Source: Streptomyces sp. NBC_00178 (lineage in GTDB: Bacteria; Actinomycetota; Actinomycetes; Streptomycetales; Streptomycetaceae). Taken from it: a stretch of DNA of 64,000 nt. The stretch spans positions 372,001 to 436,000 of the forward strand of contig NZ_CP108143.1 of the NCBI RefSeq assembly GCF_036206005.1, read 5' to 3'. Below are positions 26,224 through 32,953 of the stretch, one piece after another; the stretch's first letter is position 1; the number at the start of each line of letters is the position of its first letter. A program made the translations under genes and the position numbers. Below the pieces are notes generated by a model that was given only the letters and a program-made list of their open reading frames with translations, was not told where the DNA came from and searched no databases.

Positions 26224-26260
26224 GGTTCAACTCCGTTTGGGTGTGCGGGGTGGCGGGTGG

Positions 26261-27418
26261 TCAGACGTGTACGGGCCGGAAGTCGATGGCGGCCTTGCGG
26301 ATCGCGTCCCGGTCCAGCAGGGGGCGGCCGACACGCTCCTGCCGGTCGGCCAGCCAGGCGGTGAAGGCTTCGATGTCGACACTCAGGTCCGTTCCGGCGA
26401 GGGCCCAGGCGACCAGGGCCGTCGTCAGGCGGCCGCGGACCCGCAGCTCCCGGCTGTTGCCGACGAGCTCGGCCGGCAGCGTCTCGTACGCCTCCGGGTG
26501 GCTCAGCTGGCCGGGGAGCTCGTACGCGAAGGCGTGCGGCGTGGTCGGTCCGGACTGGAAGGCGTCTCCGAGGCCTGCGCCCCTGAGGGCGATCCTCGAC
26601 AGTTCGGTGAGGTGGGTCAGGTCGAAGCGGGTGTCACCGTGGATCACGCGGAGGGACGTGAGCAGTTCGGCCAGCGGGGCGTTGCCGCCGCGCTCGCCGA
26701 TGCCCCCGACGGTCGCCGAGATCCACTGTGCGCCGGCACGCACGGCGGCGAGGGAGTTGGCGACGGCCATGCCCAGCATGTTGTGCGAGTGGATCTCGAT
26801 CTCGGAACCGTCGATGGCGACGATGTCCGCGATCACCTCCTGCATCCGCCAGGGGGAGAGGAAGGCGACGGTCTCCGCGAGCCTGAAGCGGTCGGCGCCG
26901 GCGCCGAACCCGGCTTCGACATAGGGGACCAGCCGCTCCTTGGGGGTGCGGGCGCCGTCCTCGCCGCTGAAGGTGACGTGGAAGCCACGTTCCTTGGCCT
27001 GGGTGATGGCCGAACGGGCGAGCGCCTGGAGGAACTTGGGGCTGTCCGAGCCGAGCTTCAGCCGCGCGTGCTGCTCGGAGGTGGGGATGGAGTACATGAT
27101 GTGCCGCACGCCCAGGCGCTCGGCCTCGTCGAGGGCCAGCGCGACCTGCCGGCGGTCGCGTACGACGAGAAGGGTCATGCTGCGCTCGGGGCCGACGGCC
27201 TCGTGGGTGGCGAGGACCAGGTCGGCGTCCTTGGAGTCCGGGCCGGAGACCATGCCCACCTCGACGAGCTCGACGCCCGTGGCCACCAGCAGCTCCGCGA
27301 TGGCGGCGGCATCCTCGGGGCCGAACTCCACACCTGCCATGTGTGCGGAGTCCCGCAGTGTCGCATCGGATATGCGGGGCAGCCTCTCCGGTGCCCCGGG
27401 GCCTTCTGCTGCTGCCAT
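26261..27418 (-). CDS. Homocitrate/isopropylmalate synthase-like acyl-CoA aldolase
   Basis: A 385-residue DRE-TIM metallolyase. ISDATLRDSAHMAG (catalytic Arg and metal Asp) and IEIHSHNMLGMAVANSL (metal HxH and Asn) are the family motifs. The Gly-rich GIGERGGNAPL loop is also present. Such enzymes condense acetyl-CoA, or a related acyl-CoA, with a 2-oxo acid; HMGL-type lyases and oxovalerate aldolases run retro-aldol reactions. It is the first gene of the leftward carrier-protein operon, with AAGGAG 8 bases before ATG 27418. It is shorter than typical LeuA and lacks the leucine regulatory domain. The substrate is unknown; a 2-oxo-dicarboxylate would suit the LysX step. Confidence 0.85.
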   Translation of the reverse strand: MAAAEGPGAPERLPRISDATLRDSAHMAGVEFGPEDAAAIAELLVATGVELVEVGMVSGPDSKDADLVLATHEAVGPERSMTLLVVRDRRQVALALDEAERLGVRHIMYSIPTSEQHARLKLGSDSPKFLQALARSAITQAKERGFHVTFSGEDGARTPKERLVPYVEAGFGAGADRFRLAETVAFLSPWRMQEVIADIVAIDGSEIEIHSHNMLGMAVANSLAAVRAGAQWISATVGGIGERGGNAPLAELLTSLRVIHGDTRFDLTHLTELSRIALRGAGLGDAFQSGPTTPHAFAYELPGQLSHPEAYETLPAELVGNSRELRVRGRLTTALVAWALAGTDLSVDIEAFTAWLADRQERVGRPLLDRDAIRKAAIDFRPVHV

Positions 27419-27433
27419 TTCATTTACTCCTTG

Positions 27434-27461
27434 TTCCCGAAAGGGGTCTGCATTCCCGAAA
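27434..27461. repeat. Direct repeat TTCCCGAAA before the operon start
   Basis: TTCCCGAAA occurs at 27434-27442 and again at 27453-27461, 19 bp apart, just upstream of the ribosome binding site of the first operon gene. It could be an operator or a leader RNA element. Confidence 0.45.
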
Positions 27462-27571
27462 ATTCTGTGAGGCGGGATTCGGGGGCTTCATAGGCGCTGA
27501 CCGCCGATCAACATCCTTCGCCCCTCGGAAGGAAAGAGCAACGGCTGCCGGGTCAGGTCTCCGTGATGAAG

Positions 27572-27588
27572 TGTCAAGGAATGTCAAG
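27572..27588. repeat. Tandem heptamer TGTCAAG, possible SARP or promoter element
   Basis: TGTCAAG lies at 27572-27578 and 27582-27588, a 10-bp period. On the minus strand each copy reads CTTGACA and contains a -35-like TTGACA. SARP activators bind heptamer direct repeats with about 11-bp period overlapping -35 regions. The site lies in the divergent promoter region of the cluster. Confidence 0.35.
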
Positions 27589-27666
27589 AAGGAAAGGGAA
27601 TGTTGGTCCGGTGTGCGGAGGCGCCAATTCTCGTCCGATCGTGGATCACCTCTGCGACCCACGTCC

Positions 27667-27672
27667 TACGGT
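27667..27672 (+). promoter_or_regulatory. -10 box of probable leaderless promoter
   Basis: TACGGT ends 6 bases before ATG 27679, which has no Shine-Dalgarno. This places the predicted transcript start at or near the A of the start codon. The -35 is weak. Confidence 0.4.
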
Positions 27673-27678
27673 GCGGGC

Positions 27679-28437
27679 ATGGACCTTTTCCCACTGCCCC
27701 GCCTCGGTGTCGTCGTGCCACCGGAGAACCCCACGGCGGAACCCGAGTTCAGCCAGCTGCTCGGCGACGCGGTGAACGTCTACGCCTCCCGGTTCCCGGT
27801 GACCCCGGGGGCCGGGCTCAGAGCGATGCTGGAGAGGTACAACGAGGTGCTGCCGCACGTGGTCGGCGGTTTCGGCGCGCTGCGCCTGGACGCCATCGTG
27901 GTGGCCTGCAGCGCGTCGCACTACCTCCTGGGCCCCGACGGCGACCGGGCCTTCTGCGACGAACTGTCCGAGCGTGCCGGTACTCCCGTGCGGTCCTCCA
28001 CGCAGGCGATCCTCGCGGCCTGCGAGGCGCTGGGGGTGTCCCGTCTGACGCTGGTGTCCCCCTATCAGCCGTGGCTCACCGACACGTCCCACGCGTTCTG
28101 GGAACGAGCCGGCCTGACGGTCGACGGCGTGGTGCTCGTACCGGTGGACGAGGGCCCGGACGTGAACGGCGACCCGCACTACGACCCGTACGCCGTGACG
28201 GCCGCAGCGATCCTGCGGCGCATACGGGAGCGGGAGCTGCCCCGCGACACGGCGCTCCTGTTCACGGGTACGGGTATGGGCACGCTCGCCGCCCTCGCCG
28301 AGCTGGCCCGGCAGGAGCCGCGGCGCACACTGCTGACGTCGAACCTGGCCTCGGCGTGGTGGGCCCGCCGGTCGGCGGGGATCACCGACGAGGCGCGTCA
28401 CCCACTGCTGCGAAGACTGGAGCGCGCGGTGGTGTGA
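27679..28437 (+). CDS. Asp/Glu racemase superfamily (maleate isomerase/arylmalonate decarboxylase-like) enzyme
   Basis: A 252-residue protein of the aspartate/glutamate racemase superfamily. VVACSASHYLLG near residue 78 places a Cys in the first catalytic position. The usual second Cys region reads LFTGTGMGTLAAL, with no Cys. Two-Cys members racemise or isomerise; single-Cys members decarboxylate or act differently. It is transcribed away from the main operon from the shared spacer, so it probably belongs to the same pathway. ATG 27679 has no ribosome binding site and follows TACGGT by six bases, pointing to a leaderless mRNA. The substrate is unknown; a dicarboxylic acid is likely from family habits. 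Confidence 0.72.
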   Translation: MDLFPLPRLGVVVPPENPTAEPEFSQLLGDAVNVYASRFPVTPGAGLRAMLERYNEVLPHVVGGFGALRLDAIVVACSASHYLLGPDGDRAFCDELSERAGTPVRSSTQAILAACEALGVSRLTLVSPYQPWLTDTSHAFWERAGLTVDGVVLVPVDEGPDVNGDPHYDPYAVTAAAILRRIRERELPRDTALLFTGTGMGTLAALAELARQEPRRTLLTSNLASAWWARRSAGITDEARHPLLRRLERAVV

Positions 28438-28545
28438 CGCGGCGGGCGGGGAGGGCCGGTGCGCGCGGGGCTGGGTGCGACCCGCCGGGGCGGCATCACG
28501 GGCGCCGGACGCGGCCCTTCCCCCGGAACCCCTCTCCGGGAACGC

Positions 28546-29262
28546 TCAGCCGACGGCCGACTCGGGCATGCGCCAGGCGTAGCCCATGCGGTAGCCGACT
28601 CCCCGGACGGTGATGATCCAGCCGCTGTTGCCGAGCTTGGCGCGGAGGCTGCTCACGTGCGTGTCGATGGTGCGGCTGGTGTGTCCCCAGTCGCTGCCCC
28701 AGACGCGCGCCATCAGCTCCTTCCGCGTCACCACCGTTTCCGGGGTGGCGGCCAGCGTGTAGAGCAGTTCGAATTCCTTCGACGTGACGCCGACGAGCCG
28801 ATGGTGCAGACGCACTTCCCGTAGACGTGGATCGATATGGAGATGGCGCAGGGATATCTCGGCCGGAAGGGCCTGCCGGGGCTGCGCACGACGCAGCACT
28901 GCTTCTATGCGGGCACCGACCTCCCGGAATCCCCAGGTCTTCACGACGCAATCGTCCGCGCCCGCATTCAGTGCGAGGACCCGCCCGAGTTCGTCGTCGG
29001 CGTCGGTGACGGCCATCAGGGCCGTATTGCCGCTGTTCCGTAGGGAACGGCAGAGTTCCAGACCGTCGATATCGGGAAGTTCGAGGGAGAAGAGCACCAG
29101 ATCCGCATCGGCGTGCTCCCGCAGGGCCCACCGTCCGGTGCCGACACTGCGAGCGGTGAAACCCTGTCGCCGGAGATCGCTCACCCTGGCGGCGGCGGTT
29201 TCGGTGTCGTGTTCCACGACGAGTACCTGTCTCACTGCCCCGTCCTCACTCCGCTGTTTCAT
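28546..29262 (-). CDS. Atypical OmpR-family response regulator
   Basis: A 238-residue regulator with a receiver domain (about 10-125) and a C-terminal winged-helix DNA-binding domain (about 140-235, ending RTIDTHVSSLRAKLG and VRGVGYRMG). The receiver is noncanonical. The phospho-acceptor position in DLVLFSLELPD is Ser instead of Asp, and the acidic pair reads VEHD. The late Lys (VVKTW) is kept. No sensor kinase is nearby. Orphan regulators of this sort, such as JadR1, respond to ligands rather than phosphorylation. ATG 29262 lies 17 bases inside the IS701-like gene, so the two are co-translated. It probably controls the carrier-protein cluster. Confidence 0.88.
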   Translation of the reverse strand: MKQRSEDGAVRQVLVVEHDTETAAARVSDLRRQGFTARSVGTGRWALREHADADLVLFSLELPDIDGLELCRSLRNSGNTALMAVTDADDELGRVLALNAGADDCVVKTWGFREVGARIEAVLRRAQPRQALPAEISLRHLHIDPRLREVRLHHRLVGVTSKEFELLYTLAATPETVVTRKELMARVWGSDWGHTSRTIDTHVSSLRAKLGNSGWIITVRGVGYRMGYAWRMPESAVG

Positions 29263-30478
29263 GTCGGTTCCCGGCGCCCGTGAGTACTTCGGAAGGAGCC
29301 CCGGCCGGTTCCGTCGGTGCGGTGGGTGCATCGCGGGCGCCGAAGAGGCATTGGTAGACGTAGGCGGCCGAGGCCATGGTCATGTGATGGTGCCAGCCGG
29401 GGAAGGAGCGGCCCTCGAAGTCGAGGGCCCCGAACCGCCGGCCGAGCACGGTGACCGCCGAGAGCGCCGCGGTGTGGCCGCGGGCGAGCTGGAGCACCTC
29501 TTCCACGCGGTGGTCCGCGAGTGTGGTGAGCCAGTACCGGGCAGGCTGTCGGCCGTCGGGGTCCGGCCGCTGCAGAACTCGGTAGGGGCGCGCGCCCGCA
29601 ACGTCGTTGCCGGGGTGCGCCAGCCCCACCGCGACGGAGTGCGCGGGGACCGGGACGGCCCTGATGCCTCCGGGAGCGCCCTGACGGAGGACCACGTGGG
29701 TCTGGCGGGACCGCGGCACCTGCATGAGCGCACTCACCGTGGTCACGACGGGCGTGTGCCGGCCGGCGAGCACCCGTTGGTCCGGGGCGACCTCGCACAC
29801 GACGTCGGCCCGCAGCCGTGCCAGGCCCGCGAGGACCCCGGCCGCGTCGTCGCACCCGGTGAGGTCGAGCACCCAGGGCAGGCGCGGGATCCGGGGCTGC
29901 GCGGCCACCTCGGCGGCGTACCGGAGGACGTGGTCGGCGGCGGTCCGCCCGGCCTCCGTCCCGGGGATGCGCGCCCGGCGCCTGCGCTCCCGGTCCGAGT
30001 CCCACACGCCCGGGAGCACCAGGCTCCAGTCCACCGGGTAGCTCCCTGCGCCCGAGGCGAGGAAGAGGCCCAGCGCGCGCTGGCAGTTGACGGTGCGCCC
30101 GGTCACCGCGTCCATGCGCCGGTGCACGCCCGCCGAGTGCTCGCCTCGTTTGGGAATGATGAGTTCGGCGACGGTCCAGGCCTGCGGGGCGGTGCGCGCG
30201 GCCACCAGGCCGGCGAGCCGTCGGCGCACCGGGACCCAGTCCCACGGACTGGCGTTGATGAAGCGGTGCAGACCCCGTGCGGCGGCGGGGGGCAGGGAGT
30301 TCGCCCGTGCGGCGCGGCGCGGCGTCCTCCCGCCGGACAGGTGGATCAGGGTCCAGAGGTACACCTGGGCCCAGCGGCGCTGTTCGGGTCGCTTGAACGC
30401 CCCGAAGACCTCATCGACGAAGGTGCGCATGCGTGCGCCATCGTCCGGCAGCCCCGCGCGTACGTCACCTGACGACAT
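29246..30478 (-). CDS. Domesticated IS701-like transposase homologue, probable regulator
   Basis: A 410-residue protein with the IS701-family layout: RRWAQVYLWTLIHLSGGR, then PKRGEHSAGVHRR, then NCQRALGLFLASG, then GWHHHMTMASAAYV. Where active enzymes have Asp in a D-E-T-G-F stretch, this protein has AELIIP, so the first DDE Asp is Ala. The later Asp (VLDLTG) and Glu (VEEVLQ) appear kept. I see no terminal inverted repeats or target duplication. Related stand-alone proteins are common in Streptomyces biosynthetic clusters beside regulators. GGGGGAG precedes ATG 30478. It overlaps the response regulator, implying a shared regulatory function. Confidence 0.8.
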   Translation of the reverse strand: MSSGDVRAGLPDDGARMRTFVDEVFGAFKRPEQRRWAQVYLWTLIHLSGGRTPRRAARANSLPPAAARGLHRFINASPWDWVPVRRRLAGLVAARTAPQAWTVAELIIPKRGEHSAGVHRRMDAVTGRTVNCQRALGLFLASGAGSYPVDWSLVLPGVWDSDRERRRRARIPGTEAGRTAADHVLRYAAEVAAQPRIPRLPWVLDLTGCDDAAGVLAGLARLRADVVCEVAPDQRVLAGRHTPVVTTVSALMQVPRSRQTHVVLRQGAPGGIRAVPVPAHSVAVGLAHPGNDVAGARPYRVLQRPDPDGRQPARYWLTTLADHRVEEVLQLARGHTAALSAVTVLGRRFGALDFEGRSFPGWHHHMTMASAAYVYQCLFGARDAPTAPTEPAGAPSEVLTGAGNRHETAE

Positions 30479-30854
30479 CTGACGCCACTCCCCCTCGACA
30501 CCGGCCGGCGCCCTGCACCCGGGCGGATGCATGGCACATGTGTACGAGGTGAAAGTACCGCCCGGGGCCTCGTTTGCCCGGGCACGCCTTCTACTTCGCT
30601 CGTTCGCGGGTCGACCTGCGCAAACGGCCTGCGGCGACGCCCGCTCGGCTGAGGACGGCGGAGGACGGGACCGGCTCCACCTGTGCCGTAACCGCCCCGA
30701 GGACATCTCAGGAGGAATATTAACAAATCATGAACATGGCCATTTTACGCGGGCCGTTCCCGCCTCCCGCGCCCGTCGGTGGTGGCGCACGGACGGAACC
30801 GCCGGATGACGATCGGTCATCAGCGGCGGCCCCACCGTGCGTGCGGTGCGTACG
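30479..30854. other. 376-bp spacer with AT-rich island
   Basis: This is the promoter region for the leftward IS701-like/response-regulator pair; the MFS gene ends at its right side. An AT-rich island at about 30716-30747 contains, on the minus strand, TAATAT (30722 to 30717), a good -10 box without a matching -35. The short palindromes TCATGA and ATGGCCAT lie beside it. AGGAGG at 30710-30715 followed by ATG 30730 on the plus strand looks like a start site but leads only antisense into the MFS gene. Confidence 0.4.
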
Positions 30855-32117
30855 TCAGGCCGCCGGGTCCGTGACCGCCGTCCCGGCCGGCGACACCGGC
30901 CGCCGCGACGGGAAGCCCGCGTTACGGGCGTACAGGACGACCGCGATCACCGGAAGCAGGAGCAGCAGAACCGTCCAGGGGAAGGACGTGCTGCCGACCA
31001 CGTCGAGCAGGACACCGCCCACGATGCCTCCCCCCGCCATGGCGACGTTCCAGAGCGTGACGAGCATCGCCTGTGCCGAGTCGGCGGATTCGCCCCCCGC
31101 GTCGCCGGCGGCGGTCTGGAGCAAGGTGGGCACGCCGCCCCAGCCGAGGCCCCACAGCACCGCGGCGACGTAGACGAGAGCGGTGGTGTCCGAGAGCAGG
31201 GCCAGAAGCGCGGCTGCGAGGGCGACCAGCAGGGCGCCGCCGACGGTGAGGCCACGCAGCCTGCGGTTGATCTGCGCGCCCACGATCCAGATGCTCACCA
31301 GCGACGCGGCACCGAAGACGAGGAGCAGCAGGCCCGTGCTGCCGCCGAGGCCGAGGTCGTCGAGGTACGTGGCGATGTAGGCGTACAGGATGGTGTGCGC
31401 CAGGACGAAGACCAGCGTGACGAAGAGGACCGGGGTCACCCCCGGCACGCGCAGGGTGGGCAGCATCTTCGGCCGCTCGCCGCGCCCCTGCCCGGGGAAG
31501 TCCGGTACCGCCACCGCGATCCAGACCAGGAGCAGCACGGTGAGGGCCGTCATGGCCAGGAAGGCGACACTCCAGCCGAGCCAGTCGCCGAGGAACGTAC
31601 CCGCGGGCACGCCGAGGGAGAGCGCGACGGGAATGCCCGCCATGGCGACGGCCATCGCCTTGCCCTGGAGGTGGGCGGGCGCCATGCGCCGCGCGTAGCC
31701 GGCGAGCAGGGCCCACGCGAGGCCGGCCGCCACACCGGCGACGAAGCGGGCCGCCATCGTCAGCTCGTAGACGGTCGACACGGCCGTCACCGTGTTGGCG
31801 ACGGCGAAGCCGCCCATCGCGGTGAGCAGCAGCTTCTTGCGCCGCCAGCCCGCGGTGGCGGCGGTGAGCGGGATCGCCGTGAGAGCGGTGCCGATGGCGT
31901 AGACCGTGACGGTCTGACCGGTCGCGGACTCGCTCACCCGCAGGTCCTGGCTCATCGCGGGGAGCAGACCGGCGGGAAGGGTCTCGGTGAGGCTGGTGAT
32001 GAAGACTGCGGTGGCCAGGGCGAGCAGGGCGAACAGCGGCAGTTTCCGCTGTGCCTCGCCTCCGCTCGTCGGGTCCGGTGCCGCGGCGGCCGGCGCCGTG
32101 TCGGGTGCGGTGCTCAT
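30855..32117 (-). CDS. MFS transporter, drug/metabolite efflux type
   Basis: A 420-residue protein with about twelve hydrophobic segments. It begins after a ~25-residue soluble tail with an LPLFALLALATAVF span, and the first cytoplasmic loop carries AGWRRKKLLL. It resembles the DHA1 (arabinose efflux/AraJ-like) family, which exports small polar metabolites or drugs. CTGGAG precedes ATG 32117. It lies between the regulators and the SDR gene, 79 bp downstream of the SDR on the same strand. It is the natural candidate to export the cluster product or give self-resistance. Confidence 0.88.
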   Translation of the reverse strand: MSTAPDTAPAAAAPDPTSGGEAQRKLPLFALLALATAVFITSLTETLPAGLLPAMSQDLRVSESATGQTVTVYAIGTALTAIPLTAATAGWRRKKLLLTAMGGFAVANTVTAVSTVYELTMAARFVAGVAAGLAWALLAGYARRMAPAHLQGKAMAVAMAGIPVALSLGVPAGTFLGDWLGWSVAFLAMTALTVLLLVWIAVAVPDFPGQGRGERPKMLPTLRVPGVTPVLFVTLVFVLAHTILYAYIATYLDDLGLGGSTGLLLLVFGAASLVSIWIVGAQINRRLRGLTVGGALLVALAAALLALLSDTTALVYVAAVLWGLGWGGVPTLLQTAAGDAGGESADSAQAMLVTLWNVAMAGGGIVGGVLLDVVGSTSFPWTVLLLLLPVIAVVLYARNAGFPSRRPVSPAGTAVTDPAA

Positions 32118-32196
32118 GGGGTGTGCTCCAGGTCTTCCGGAAGGGACGGGGGCGTAGGGGGAGTACGGATGGCGGGGGCGGTGCGCGGGCGCCGGT

Positions 32197-32766
32197 TCAC
32201 GCGGGGCCGAGGCCGCCGTCGACCGGGAGCCGGACCCCGGTGGTGAAGGTCGCCTCGGTGGCCAGGAAGAGCGCGGCACGGGCCACTTCCTCCGCCGCGC
32301 CGAGCCGGCCCAGCGGAGGCAGGGGTACGGCGCCGGCCCCCGGCGCCTCGATACAGCCGGGCGCCACCGCGTTCACGCGGATGCCCCTGGACGCGAGTTC
32401 GGCGGCGAGCGCTTTCACCACGTCCGGGCACGGGGTGGGGGCGGTGAGCACGATCGCGCTGCCGTCCTCGAGATGGGGCAGCAGGCGCCTTGCGGTGGGT
32501 ACGGCGTCGGAGAAGAGGAGGTCGACGCCTCCCCCGCCGTCCGCCGGTGCGGTCCGGGCCTGCGCGGCGAGGGCGTCCTCGACCATGAGCGGTGCCACGA
32601 CCCGCGCGGAGGAGCCGAGTTGGGCCACGGCGTGGGCACGCTCCTGCGCGGTTCGGGCCGCGAGCACGACCGTCGCGCCGCCCTCCACGAGCCGCTTGGC
32701 GATGGCCAGACCGATGCCGGCCTCCCCCTCGACGACGACGGCGGTCCTGTGCGCGTACCTGGTCAT
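32197..32766 (-). CDS. Short, degenerate SDR-family protein
   Basis: Only 189 residues, against about 250 for typical short-chain dehydrogenases. The nucleotide motif reads VVVEGEAGIGLAIAKRL (EGEAGIG in place of TGxxxGIG). The C-terminal SDR block VKALAAELASRGIRVNAVAPG and the ending TTGVRLPVDGG are clear. The part that should hold the catalytic Ser and YxxxK is missing: IVLTAP runs almost directly into the helix after the active site. It is probably not an active oxidoreductase, perhaps a binding or structural protein. GGAGGGAG precedes ATG 32766. It is probably co-transcribed with the MFS gene and divergent from the SARP gene. Confidence 0.78.
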   Translation of the reverse strand: MTRYAHRTAVVVEGEAGIGLAIAKRLVEGGATVVLAARTAQERAHAVAQLGSSARVVAPLMVEDALAAQARTAPADGGGGVDLLFSDAVPTARRLLPHLEDGSAIVLTAPTPCPDVVKALAAELASRGIRVNAVAPGCIEAPGAGAVPLPPLGRLGAAEEVARAALFLATEATFTTGVRLPVDGGLGPA

Positions 32767-32940
32767 GCGCGCCGCTCCCTCCGGGGTGTCCGTTCCTCGC
32801 CGCTGGGTGGTCCCACCCGCACGACGACTCTGCGCCCCGGTGCTTCGGGGAACCTTCCGGAAAACTTCGGGTCCGCCGACGGCCGGGCGGGCGGCCCCCT
32901 CCCCCTCGAGGAGCGGCCGAGCGGGGCGTCCCCGGACATG

Positions 32941-32946
32941 TACGGT
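32941..32946 (+). promoter_or_regulatory. -10 box of probable leaderless SARP promoter
   Basis: TACGGT lies 7 bases before ATG 32954, and no ribosome binding site is present. It mirrors the arrangement at 27667 (TACGGTG before a leaderless ATG). No clear -35. Confidence 0.4.
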
Positions 32947-32953
32947 GGGCCTC

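Noticed and set aside
29246..30478. Active IS701 insertion sequence
   Set aside because: The first catalytic Asp is replaced, no terminal inverted repeats or target duplication are visible, and the gene overlaps its neighbour like an operon member.
30730..31173. Plus-strand frame with AGGAGG 14 bases before its ATG
   Set aside because: Spacing is long, and most of the frame is antisense to the MFS gene with Pro/Arg/Ser-rich composition. No domain is recognisable.
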